Part shown: positions 25,001-30,067 of the stretch, one piece after another
Layout of the letters: each line of letters opens with the position of its first letter
Numbering within the stretch: the first letter of the stretch is position 1
Notes under the pieces: model-generated
The model's database searches: none
Seen by the model: only the letters and a program-made list of their open reading frames with translations
What the model was told of the DNA's origin: nothing
NCBI GenBank assembly: GCA_964527565.1
Contig: CAZGOY010000041.1
Coordinates: 1 to 30,067, forward strand
Direction of reading: 5' to 3'
Length of the DNA stretch: 30,067 nucleotides
Source: JAGXQV01 sp964527565
Lineage (GTDB): Bacteria; Pseudomonadota; Gammaproteobacteria; Burkholderiales; Sulfuricellaceae
Translations under genes and position numbers: made by a program

Positions 25001-25704
25001 ACGTGGACTGCCTGATCCTCGATCTGGGCATGCCCGATATGAATGAACTCGAATTCCTCGAGCGGCTGTCCAGGGAAAAAGGTGAAAGCATGCCGCCGGT
25101 GGTGATCTACTCCGACCGCGAACTGGAAGAGGAGGAGATGCTCAAGCTGCGCTCCTACACCGACAGCATCATCATCAAGGGCCAGCGCTCGCCGGAACGG
25201 CTGCTCGACGAGGTTTCCCTGTTCCTGCACCGGGTCGGCACTGCGTTGCCGGTGGATGGCCGCGCTGTTGCGACTGCTTCCGCGTCTCCGCTGCTCGCAT
25301 CCGAGCGTGAAGAATGGTTGCTGGGCCGCGCCGTGCTGGTGGTGGACGACGACATGCGCAATACGTTCGCCCTTTCCAAAGTGCTGCGCGCCAAGGGGTT
25401 CAAGGTGCTGATGGCGCAAGACGGCGACAAGGCACTGGCGCAACTCCGCGCCAACCCGGACATGGACATCGTGCTGATGGATATCATGATGCCGGGCAAG
25501 GACGGCTATCAGACTATCCGTGAAATCCGCGCCAATCCGTCCTGGCTCAAGCTTCCGGTGATTGCCCTTACCGCGCGCGCCATGCCGGGGGATCGCGAAA
25601 AGTGCCTGGATGCCGGCGCCAACGACTACCTGACCAAACCGGTCGACATCGACCGGTTGTTGTCGATGATGCGTGTCTGGCTGCAAGGCGAGGCGGGCAG
25701 ATAA
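22033..25704 (+). CDS. Hybrid sensor histidine kinase with HAMP, GAF and three receiver domains
   Basis: 1,223 residues. TM1 (about 10-32), a four-helix-type periplasmic sensor (33-188) and TM2 (about 189-212) come first, then HAMP (~213-265) and GAF (~285-425). Next are a long coiled coil with repeated LRASEEEL units (~430-520), HisKA with H531 (FLANMSHELRTPLNSML) and HATPase (NNLIGNALKF, DSGVGI, GGTGLGLAISRKL). The receivers are REC1 (D875 in ILDIGLPGQDGW, KPV), REC2 (D997, ILDLGMPDMNE, with a degenerate IIIKGQ end) and REC3 (D1150, LMDIMMPGKDGY, DYLTKPVD). CAGGGAG precedes ATG 22033, better than the ATG at 22006. A REP-like inverted repeat is translated in the kinase-REC1 linker. The following CheR/CheB genes suggest a chemosensory-like adaptation circuit. 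Confidence 0.95.
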   Translation: MFLKNMPIIGRLSLGFAAMLAMACLMGGLALYNIQILAELSDKMYRHPLAVTNNIHGVRAGILAIRQEMNHLHHASPAEVEEIKQHVEDYEVRIANNLSVIRKQYLGPMDDVDAIDGMLASWWHDRTEVFQLAENGRGREAFDLQHKTDARRAPLLDERIARIQNFAVNRAAWFNQEAYRTWRSMNAVTIGLMIALVVLGAFGAWLITRGIVRPLDTLRAAMIRLAGGDLATEVPLTDRKNEVGDMARAVATFKDEGQKAQSLRWVRSNVGELSAAMRIADSFEELAGHLLDRLIPLLGGACGAFYLSRPESRRLEAIGWFARPAGGGIQRLGFGEGIAGQCAVTGHAVMLDAVPAGHLDLTTGMGSAGPAALMATPVVWDDQVLAVIEIASFQPFSETHLALLEALMPAVGVNLEVLGRNLRTRELLEKTQIQAEELRASEEELQAQSEELRQANDLLQQQAENLRASEEELKSQTEELQNSYDELTKKTALLMEREAALEETRKEAEKRAVELDMASRYKSEFLANMSHELRTPLNSMLILAHSLAANEEGNLNQDQIESAQIIHEGGSHLLSLINDILDLSKIEAGKLELQPEDVLIDDVRTTLERRFQHMAMARGIGFSSTLDASLPGLFRADRRKLDQILNNLIGNALKFTERGAVSVDFTQGGGGKLEVAVRDSGVGIAAAKLEKIFDAFEQADGSTSRRFGGTGLGLAISRKLARLMGGDIRVSSAEGQGSVFVLTLPLAAPESDLAGTIHENVALPVGGASCALQGAAPSFSVRHVESQNLGGKPPPTGLGGTHEKSRLAADIVTAPDAPPPTGDGALLLVIEDDPAFARIACDLAQKKGFRCLVADSGDEGLALAARHRPTGIILDIGLPGQDGWSVMERLKRDPATSRIPVHFMSAFDESLRGLGMGAVGFYVKPVTREQIENAFRKINLLASSAPRKVLVLDKDDDTRKTVSALLGAEAVTIIEAESCHDALAILHTEDVDCLILDLGMPDMNELEFLERLSREKGESMPPVVIYSDRELEEEEMLKLRSYTDSIIIKGQRSPERLLDEVSLFLHRVGTALPVDGRAVATASASPLLASEREEWLLGRAVLVVDDDMRNTFALSKVLRAKGFKVLMAQDGDKALAQLRANPDMDIVLMDIMMPGKDGYQTIREIRANPSWLKLPVIALTARAMPGDREKCLDAGANDYLTKPVDIDRLLSMMRVWLQGEAGR
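24325..24420. repeat. REP-like inverted repeat inside the kinase coding region
   Basis: The left end is GTAGGAGGGGCCTCTTGTGC (from 24325) and the right end is GGGGGCAAGCCCCCTCCTAC (to 24419), imperfectly complementary. It belongs to a GTAGGAGGGG-type REP distinct from the GTAGGAGCGACC copies near the RAYT. It is read in frame as roughly residues 765-796, giving VGGASCALQG and GGKPPPTGLGG, within a poorly conserved linker. A third CCCCCTCCCACAGGGG-like piece follows near 24483-24498. Confidence 0.75.
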
Positions 25705-25732
25705 GCCGGGCGCGGCCATCTGGAGGATTGCG

Positions 25733-26566
25733 ATGCCGAAATCCAAAACCGGGGAAATCGAGGTGCAGCTGTTCATCGACATGCTGCGGCTGCGCTATGG
25801 CTACGATTTCAGCCATTACGCCATGGCATCGCTACGCCGCCGCATCGCGGCATTGTGTCAGCCGCTCGGCGTTTCCCGCATCGCGGATCTGATTCCGCTG
25901 GTGCTCCACGACGAAACGCTGCTCAAGCGCGTGCTGGCGGGTCTTTCCGTGCCGGTGACGGAAATGTTTCGCGACCCCGAGGTGTTTCTTCACCTGCGCC
26001 GCGAGGTGGTGCCGCACCTGCAATCCCATCCGCGCATCAACATCTGGCAGGTCGGCTGCGCCACCGGCGAGGAGGCCTATTCCCTGTCCATCCTGCTGCG
26101 GGAGGAGGGGCTTGCCCACCGGGCGCGGATATTTTCCACCGACATCAACGACGAGGCCCTGGAAAAGGCCGAGGAAGGCATCTTTCCAGCGGAAAAAATC
26201 AAGGATTACACGCGCAACTATTTCAAGGCGGGCGGCACCCGTTCGCTGTCGGACTATTACCATGCCAGCTACGACTTGGTGAAAATGGACGCATCGCTAA
26301 AGTCCAATATCCTCTTCACCCACCACAACGTGGTTTCCGACGGCGTATTCAGCGAAATGCAGCTGATCCTGTGCCGCAACGTGCTGATCTATTTCGACCG
26401 CCAGTTGCAGAACCGGGTGCTGGGCCTGTTCCGCGACAGCCTGGCGCGCGGCGGGTTTCTGTGCCTGGGGCTCAAGGAATCGCTGGCGCCGGAAACGGAA
26501 AAGGCATTCCGTGCCGTCGAGCCGCGCCTGAAAATTTACCAGCACATCGTCAAGGGGGGCGCATGA
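25733..26566 (+). CDS. cheR: CheR-type protein-glutamate methyltransferase
   Basis: 277 residues. A CheR N-terminal helical domain (YGYDFSHYAMASLRRRIAAL, VTEMFRDPEVF) precedes a SAM-binding domain with IWQVGCATGEEAYSLSILL, RIFSTDINDEAL and LCRNVLIYFDRQLQNRVL. It methylates glutamates of receptor-type proteins using SAM. GGAGG lies about eight bases before ATG 25733; an upstream ATG inside the kinase gene (25673) is rejected. It overlaps cheB by ATGA. No MCP gene is in the window, so the substrate is unknown; the coiled coil of the neighbouring hybrid kinase is one possibility (inference). Confidence 0.94.
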   Translation: MPKSKTGEIEVQLFIDMLRLRYGYDFSHYAMASLRRRIAALCQPLGVSRIADLIPLVLHDETLLKRVLAGLSVPVTEMFRDPEVFLHLRREVVPHLQSHPRINIWQVGCATGEEAYSLSILLREEGLAHRARIFSTDINDEALEKAEEGIFPAEKIKDYTRNYFKAGGTRSLSDYYHASYDLVKMDASLKSNILFTHHNVVSDGVFSEMQLILCRNVLIYFDRQLQNRVLGLFRDSLARGGFLCLGLKESLAPETEKAFRAVEPRLKIYQHIVKGGA

Positions 26567-27129
26567 GCCGCTACGATGCCGTGGTCATCGGCTGTTCGAG
26601 CGGCGGCCTGGCGGCGCTGGAAGAATTCCTGCCCGTCCTGCCCGCAGATTTCCCGGCGGCGCTGGTGGTGGTTATGCACACCGCCCCGGACGGCCGCAAC
26701 CTGCTGGTCTCCCTGCTCGGCCAGCGTTGCCGCATGGCGGTACGCGAGGCGGAGGAAAAATGCGCCATCGCGCCGGGCACCATTTATGTGGCGCCGCCCG
26801 CCTACCACCTGCTGATCGAGGACGACCGCACCTTTTCGCTCTCGACCGACAGGAAAATCAGTTATGCGCGTCCGTCGGTGGACGTGCTCTTCGAATCGGC
26901 GGCGAGCGCCTACCGCGAACGGCTGATCGGCATCATATTGAGCGGCGCGAACCACGACGGCAGCGACGGGCTGAAGACCATCGCCGAATACGGCGGGCTG
27001 TGCCTGGTGCAGGAGCCGTCCGGCGCCAAGGCGCGCGCCATGCCCGAAGCCGCCCTGAAAGCGTGCCCTTCCGCACGCCGCCTTCCCCTGGGGAAAATGG
27101 CGGAAACCCTGATCGAAGAGGTGAAATAA
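26563..27129 (+). CDS. cheB: CheB methylesterase domain protein (no receiver domain)
   Basis: 188 residues corresponding only to the CheB catalytic domain. The triad is visible as S12 (VVIGCSSGGLAAL), H39 (VVVMHTAPDGRN) and an aspartate in ILSGANHDGSDGL. The usual N-terminal receiver domain is absent, so control must come from partners, perhaps the separate REC domains encoded on either side. It removes methyl groups added by CheR, or deamidates glutamines. It overlaps cheR by ATGA (26563-26566) and the next gene by one base (TAATG), a tight operon. Confidence 0.93.
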   Translation: MSRYDAVVIGCSSGGLAALEEFLPVLPADFPAALVVVMHTAPDGRNLLVSLLGQRCRMAVREAEEKCAIAPGTIYVAPPAYHLLIEDDRTFSLSTDRKISYARPSVDVLFESAASAYRERLIGIILSGANHDGSDGLKTIAEYGGLCLVQEPSGAKARAMPEAALKACPSARRLPLGKMAETLIEEVK

Positions 27130-28307
27130 TGCAGGAACACCCGAAAATCCTGATCGTCGATGATGTGCCCGCCAACCTGGTGGTGCTGCGCAAGCTGCTC
27201 GCCAGGACCGCCGCAGAAATTCTCAGCGCTTCATCCGGCAACGAGGCGCTTTCGCTGGTTCTGGACCACGATTTCGCGCTGATCCTGCTGGATGTGCAAA
27301 TGCCGGGAATGGACGGCTATGAAGTGGCGGAATGGCTGCAAAGCGAGGAGAAAACCCGCGATGTGCCGATCATTTTCGTCACCGCCGCCTACAAGGATGA
27401 CGTGCACCGCATTTCCGGCTACCAGGCGGGCGCCGTCGATTACATCGAAAAGCCCATCGAACCGGCCATCCTGCTCTCCAAGGTCGGCGTGTTTCTGCGC
27501 CTGCACCAGCAACGCCAGTTGCTGGCCGAAGCGCTGACCCAGTTGAAATCGCTCAATGAAACCCTGGAGCAGCGCGTCGATGAATCCGTGCGCAGAAACC
27601 TCGAACAGGAGCGCATTCTGGTGCATCAGTCGCGCCTGGCGGCGATGGGCGAAATGATCGGCAACATCGCCCACCAGTGGCGCCAGCCGCTCAACGCCCT
27701 CGGCCTGTTGCTCAGCAACATCCAGGACGCCGACGAATATGGTGAACTGGACAGCGCCTATATCCGTGAATCCGTGTCCAAGGGGCGCCAGCTCATCAAC
27801 AAGATGTCCACCACCATCGACGATTTCCGCAATTTCTTCAAACCCAACAAGGAAAAGGTGGCGTTCAGCCTGAACCGGGCGGTGCGGGAAACGCTGGAAA
27901 TCCTTTCCGCCAGCCTTAAGAACAACAATATCGCGGTCCAGGTCGAGGAAGAATGCGAGATCGTCGCGCACGGCTTCCCCAACGAATATTTCCAGGTCAT
28001 GCTGAACGTCCTCAACAATGCCAAGGATGCCTTGCTGTCCAATAAGGTTGGCCGCGGCGAAATCCGCATCGCCATCACGCAAGACGACGGCCAGGCGGTG
28101 GTGACCATCCGCGACAATGCGGGCGGCATCCCCGAAGACATCTTGCCGAGGATTTTCGACCCCTACTTCACCACGCGGGAAAAAGGGACCGGCATCGGCC
28201 TCTACATGTCCAAGATGATTGTCGAAAACAACATGGGCGGACGAATCGAGGCAAAAAACCGCGAGGGCGGCGCCGAATTCGTCATCGTTTGCCCGCCGGC
28301 AGCTTGA
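27129..28307 (+). CDS. Receiver-histidine kinase (REC-HisKA-HATPase), soluble
   Basis: 392 residues. A receiver domain (about 5-125) has D55 (LILLDVQMPGMDGY) and K108 (AVDYIEKPIEP). A coiled coil follows (about 125-170). The kinase has H182 in an unusual HisKA box (GEMIGNIAHQWRQPLNALGL), N-box (NVLNNAKDALL), G1 (DNAGGIPEDIL) and G2 (GTGIGLYMSKMIVENNMGG). It has no membrane segment, so it should be driven by phosphotransfer from another kinase, most simply the upstream hybrid kinase. It starts by TAATG overlap with cheB. No dedicated output regulator follows directly; the HD-GYP response regulator 650 bp downstream is a candidate partner. Confidence 0.93.
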   Translation: MQEHPKILIVDDVPANLVVLRKLLARTAAEILSASSGNEALSLVLDHDFALILLDVQMPGMDGYEVAEWLQSEEKTRDVPIIFVTAAYKDDVHRISGYQAGAVDYIEKPIEPAILLSKVGVFLRLHQQRQLLAEALTQLKSLNETLEQRVDESVRRNLEQERILVHQSRLAAMGEMIGNIAHQWRQPLNALGLLLSNIQDADEYGELDSAYIRESVSKGRQLINKMSTTIDDFRNFFKPNKEKVAFSLNRAVRETLEILSASLKNNNIAVQVEEECEIVAHGFPNEYFQVMLNVLNNAKDALLSNKVGRGEIRIAITQDDGQAVVTIRDNAGGIPEDILPRIFDPYFTTREKGTGIGLYMSKMIVENNMGGRIEAKNREGGAEFVIVCPPAA

Positions 28308-28332
28308 CCAGCCGGTTTACGCAGTCACAAGA

Positions 28333-28416
28333 CTACGCGCCTGTCATTGCGCGGAGCTGACCAATCCGGCTGTCTTCAGCAACGGCCGTCTCGGTGTAAT
28401 CAATCGTCCAGGCCAA
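28333..28416 (-). pseudogene. relE-like toxin, N-terminal stub
   Basis: Overlapping the antitoxin end in another frame, the minus strand reads (L)AWTIDYTETAV, the typical first residues of RelE/ParE-type toxins. It then diverges into AEDSRIGQLRAMTGA and stops at 28333-28335. Only ~12 of about 90 residues remain, with TTG where ATG would be expected. Too short for function; it shows that the antitoxin has lost its partner. Confidence 0.6.
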
Positions 28417-28627
28417 GATCTTTTCTCACGTCCGCAGCGGAATGTACCGGTTCTTGCCCCTTGCGGACACGCTCAAACACGTCGGCAGCAAGGTAGTAAT
28501 CTTCCATTTCCTCGATGCCTTGCTCGATGATTTCGCGCAGGTAGTACGCCTTGGTGCGCCCGGTATGGGATGCGAGGTAGTCCAGCCTTTGCTCGATTTC
28601 AGGCGCAAGGCGAATCGAAGTTGCCAT
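28400..28627 (-). CDS. RelB-like ribbon-helix-helix antitoxin, orphaned
   Basis: 75 residues. The ribbon-helix-helix N-terminus is MATSIRLAPEIEQRLDYLAS, then TGRTKAYYLREIIEQGIEEM. The C-terminal toxin-binding tail ends VRKDLGLDD. It resembles TraY/RelB-type antitoxins that pair with RelE. The downstream toxin is reduced to a stub, so only the antitoxin could be made. It is oriented against the surrounding signalling genes and inserted between the REC-kinase and the HD-GYP gene. It may still regulate its own promoter or neutralise a related toxin elsewhere. Confidence 0.88.
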   Translation of the reverse strand: MATSIRLAPEIEQRLDYLASHTGRTKAYYLREIIEQGIEEMEDYYLAADVFERVRKGQEPVHSAADVRKDLGLDD

Positions 28628-28707
28628 GTCAGAGCCTCCAGTTAAATGCGTGTATTCACCGTATCACAAGGCTACTGTCTTGACCAGCCGAGGCCCGCCT
28701 CGCGCAG

Positions 28708-28880
28708 AGGGAAATCGCACTATGTGATTCCCCCCTTTGAAAAAGGGGGGCGAGGGGGGATTTCTACAGCGTTTGAATATCCGCCACCGCTAAAATCCCC
28801 CTCCATCCCCCTTTTTCAAAGGGGGAAGTGGGCTGTTTAGACGGCTTTTCCTCTTGCAACCCACATAGTGCGATTGCCCT
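28708..28880. mobile_element. 173-bp MITE-like element with 19-bp terminal inverted repeats
   Basis: The ends are AGGGAAATCGCACTATGTG (28708-28726) and its complement with one mismatch (28862-28880). Inside are two large complementary arms built of the widespread CCCCCCTTTGAAAAAGGGG type repeat (28730-28762 and about 28793-28836). There is no coding capacity and no obvious target duplication. It fills most of the 332-base gap between the antitoxin and the HD-GYP gene. The end sequences differ from the MITE at 491-672, so it is a different family with a similar G/C-arm interior. Confidence 0.65.
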
Positions 28881-28959
28881 GGGATTTCATGGCGGCGGCC
28901 TGTTAATGTGTGCTGTTTTCAGGCACCATTGAAGTTCGTAAAAATTCCGCGCCCATGCC

Positions 28960-30015
28960 ATGACCGACACCCGAGTCGCCGTTATCGACGACACCGAGAT
29001 CAATCTCACGCTGATGAAACATCTGGTGAAAAAGCTCGACGGTTGCGAACCGTTCTGTTTCGCCGATTCGGCGCAAGGGCTGCAATGGTGCCTGGATAAC
29101 GACCCCGACCTCATCATCGTCGATTACATGATGCCCGCCCCGGATGGCCTGGAATTTATCCGCCGCTTCCGCGAAGGCACGCGCGGCGGCATCGGCATTC
29201 CGGTGCTGATGATTACCGCCAGCGACCAGAAGGAAGTGCGCTACCAGGCACTGGAAGCCGGCGCCAACGACTTTCTCACCAAGCCGGTGGATACCCTGGA
29301 ATTTCACGCGCGCATGAAAAACATGCTGGTCTTGCGCGACAGCCAGAAAAAGCTTGCCGACCGTGCCGCCTGGCTGGCCGGAGAAGTGCAAAAGGCCACC
29401 GCCGAAATCCTGGCGCGCGAAAACGAAATCATCCTGCGCCTTTCCAAGGCCACCGATTACCGCGACCCGGAAACCGGCAGCCACATTCTGCGCGTAGCGC
29501 ATTACACCCGGCACATCGCGGAAAATCTCGGCCTGCCGGAAGCGGACCGCGAACTGGTTTTTCAGGCCGCGCCCATGCACGACATCGGCAAGGTCGGCAT
29601 TCCCGATCACGTCCTGCTCAAGCCCGGCAAGTACGAGCCGGAGGAATTCGAGATCATGAAACGCCACGCCCGCATCGGTTATGAAATCTTGGCCAACAGC
29701 CAGGTGCCGGTGCTGCGGGCGGGCGCGCAGATCGCCTTGACCCACCATGAGAAATTCGACGGCAGCGGTTATCCCGGCGGGCTGGCGGGAGAAGCCATCC
29801 CCTTGTTCGGGCGCATTTGTGCCGTGGCCGACGTTTTCGATGCCCTCACCAGCGTGCGCCCTTATAAAACTCCCTGGGAAACCGAACGCGCGGTCGCCCT
29901 GCTGCGCGAGGAAGCCGGTCGGCATTTCGATCCCGCCTGTATCGCGGCATTTCTCACGCGCTGGGATGAAGTGCTGGAAATCAAACAGAGAATTCAGGAC
30001 GCGCAGGACGTGTAG
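28960..30015 (+). CDS. REC-HD-GYP response regulator (RpfG-like c-di-GMP phosphodiesterase)
   Basis: 351 residues. The receiver domain (about 5-125) has D55 (LIIVDYMMPAPDGLEF) and NDFLTKPVD. A helical linker (~130-160) leads to an HD-GYP domain (about 155-345). Key motifs are GSHILRVAHYTRHIA, the HD pair in MHDIGKVGIPDHVLLKPG, RHARIGYEIL, and ALTHHEKFDGSGYPGGLAGE containing the GYP signature, plus AVADVFDALTS. These residues fit an active c-di-GMP hydrolase controlled by phosphorylation. The start is ATG 28960, with only a weak ribosome site; an overlapping ATG at 28955 is out of frame. It opposes the GGDEF activity of the gene at 19483. Confidence 0.95.
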   Translation: MTDTRVAVIDDTEINLTLMKHLVKKLDGCEPFCFADSAQGLQWCLDNDPDLIIVDYMMPAPDGLEFIRRFREGTRGGIGIPVLMITASDQKEVRYQALEAGANDFLTKPVDTLEFHARMKNMLVLRDSQKKLADRAAWLAGEVQKATAEILARENEIILRLSKATDYRDPETGSHILRVAHYTRHIAENLGLPEADRELVFQAAPMHDIGKVGIPDHVLLKPGKYEPEEFEIMKRHARIGYEILANSQVPVLRAGAQIALTHHEKFDGSGYPGGLAGEAIPLFGRICAVADVFDALTSVRPYKTPWETERAVALLREEAGRHFDPACIAAFLTRWDEVLEIKQRIQDAQDV

Positions 30016-30042
30016 GGCGCAATCCCCGAAGGGCATTGCGCC
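30016..30042. repeat. Hairpin repeat after the HD-GYP gene
   Basis: GGCGCAAT (30016-30023) pairs with ATTGCGCC (30035-30042). The inner CCC/GGG pair around GAA extends the stem with one C-C mismatch. It starts right after the stop codon and has no T-run, so it is a REP-like repeat or a Rho-independent-like structure lacking its tail. Sequence continues to the window end without a gene. Confidence 0.55.
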
Positions 30043-30067
30043 GAATGTTTGGGGAGGCCGCAAGGCC

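Noticed and set aside
24451..25782. Minus-strand open frame (443 codons) opposite the kinase receiver domains
   Set aside because: Shadow of an unambiguous REC-containing gene; no recognisable motif.

Overview
The window looks like chromosomal DNA from a GC-rich betaproteobacterium. The gene set (aroC, yebC, mltA, rng, an HerA-like ATPase) and the many REP-type hairpins suggest a sulfur- or iron-oxidiser-like Nitrosomonadales relative. That placement is inferred from protein resemblance alone. There are no rRNA or tRNA genes, no CRISPR array and no prophage module.

Layout. (1) 1-4170 is a decayed defence island. It holds the 3' end of rarA, a rhuM fragment cut by a 182-bp MITE, an apparently intact ATPase plus Toprim-like (DUF4276-like) gene pair, and shrunken remnants of a restriction-modification locus: a DinD/methyltransferase chimera and a restriction enzyme reduced to its two ends. 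(2) 4279-6800 has a quinone oxidoreductase operon, a divergent LexA-like S24 protein lacking its catalytic serine, and a FitAB/VapBC-type toxin-antitoxin pair. (3) 6818-10156 is bounded and punctuated by REP hairpins. It carries an 868-residue HD + HSP90-like ATPase with a sharp internal drop in GC, and a RAYT transposase. (4) 10217-15962 is housekeeping: aroC, a Uma2 nuclease, a pyrimidine-dimer glycosylase, an HerA/DUF853 ATPase, yebC and mltA. (5) 16040-17797 is a second small accessory patch: a possible GIY-YIG fragment, an intact Fic AMP-transferase and an internally deleted, frameshifted DNA methyltransferase. (6) 18026-30015 is rng followed by a large signalling cluster: a PAS-GGDEF-EAL protein, a PstS-like periplasmic binding protein, a giant hybrid histidine kinase, CheR, CheB, a REC-histidine kinase, an orphan RelB-like antitoxin with an amputated relE, a second MITE, and a REC-HD-GYP phosphodiesterase.

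How the genes work together. The signalling genes are co-oriented, and CheR/CheB/REC-kinase overlap by 1-4 bp. This suggests one pathway that couples a periplasmic or membrane input to phosphorelay, methylation-type adaptation and c-di-GMP turnover. The accessory patches share a striking theme: several restriction-modification genes survive only as N-terminal and C-terminal pieces joined by large internal deletions. All four apparent junctions keep the reading frame, while neighbouring accessory genes (ATPase/Toprim, HD-HSP90, Fic, VapC) look intact. The best candidates for an undescribed system are the ATPase-Toprim pair and the HD-HSP90 protein with its foreign-looking C-terminal half.
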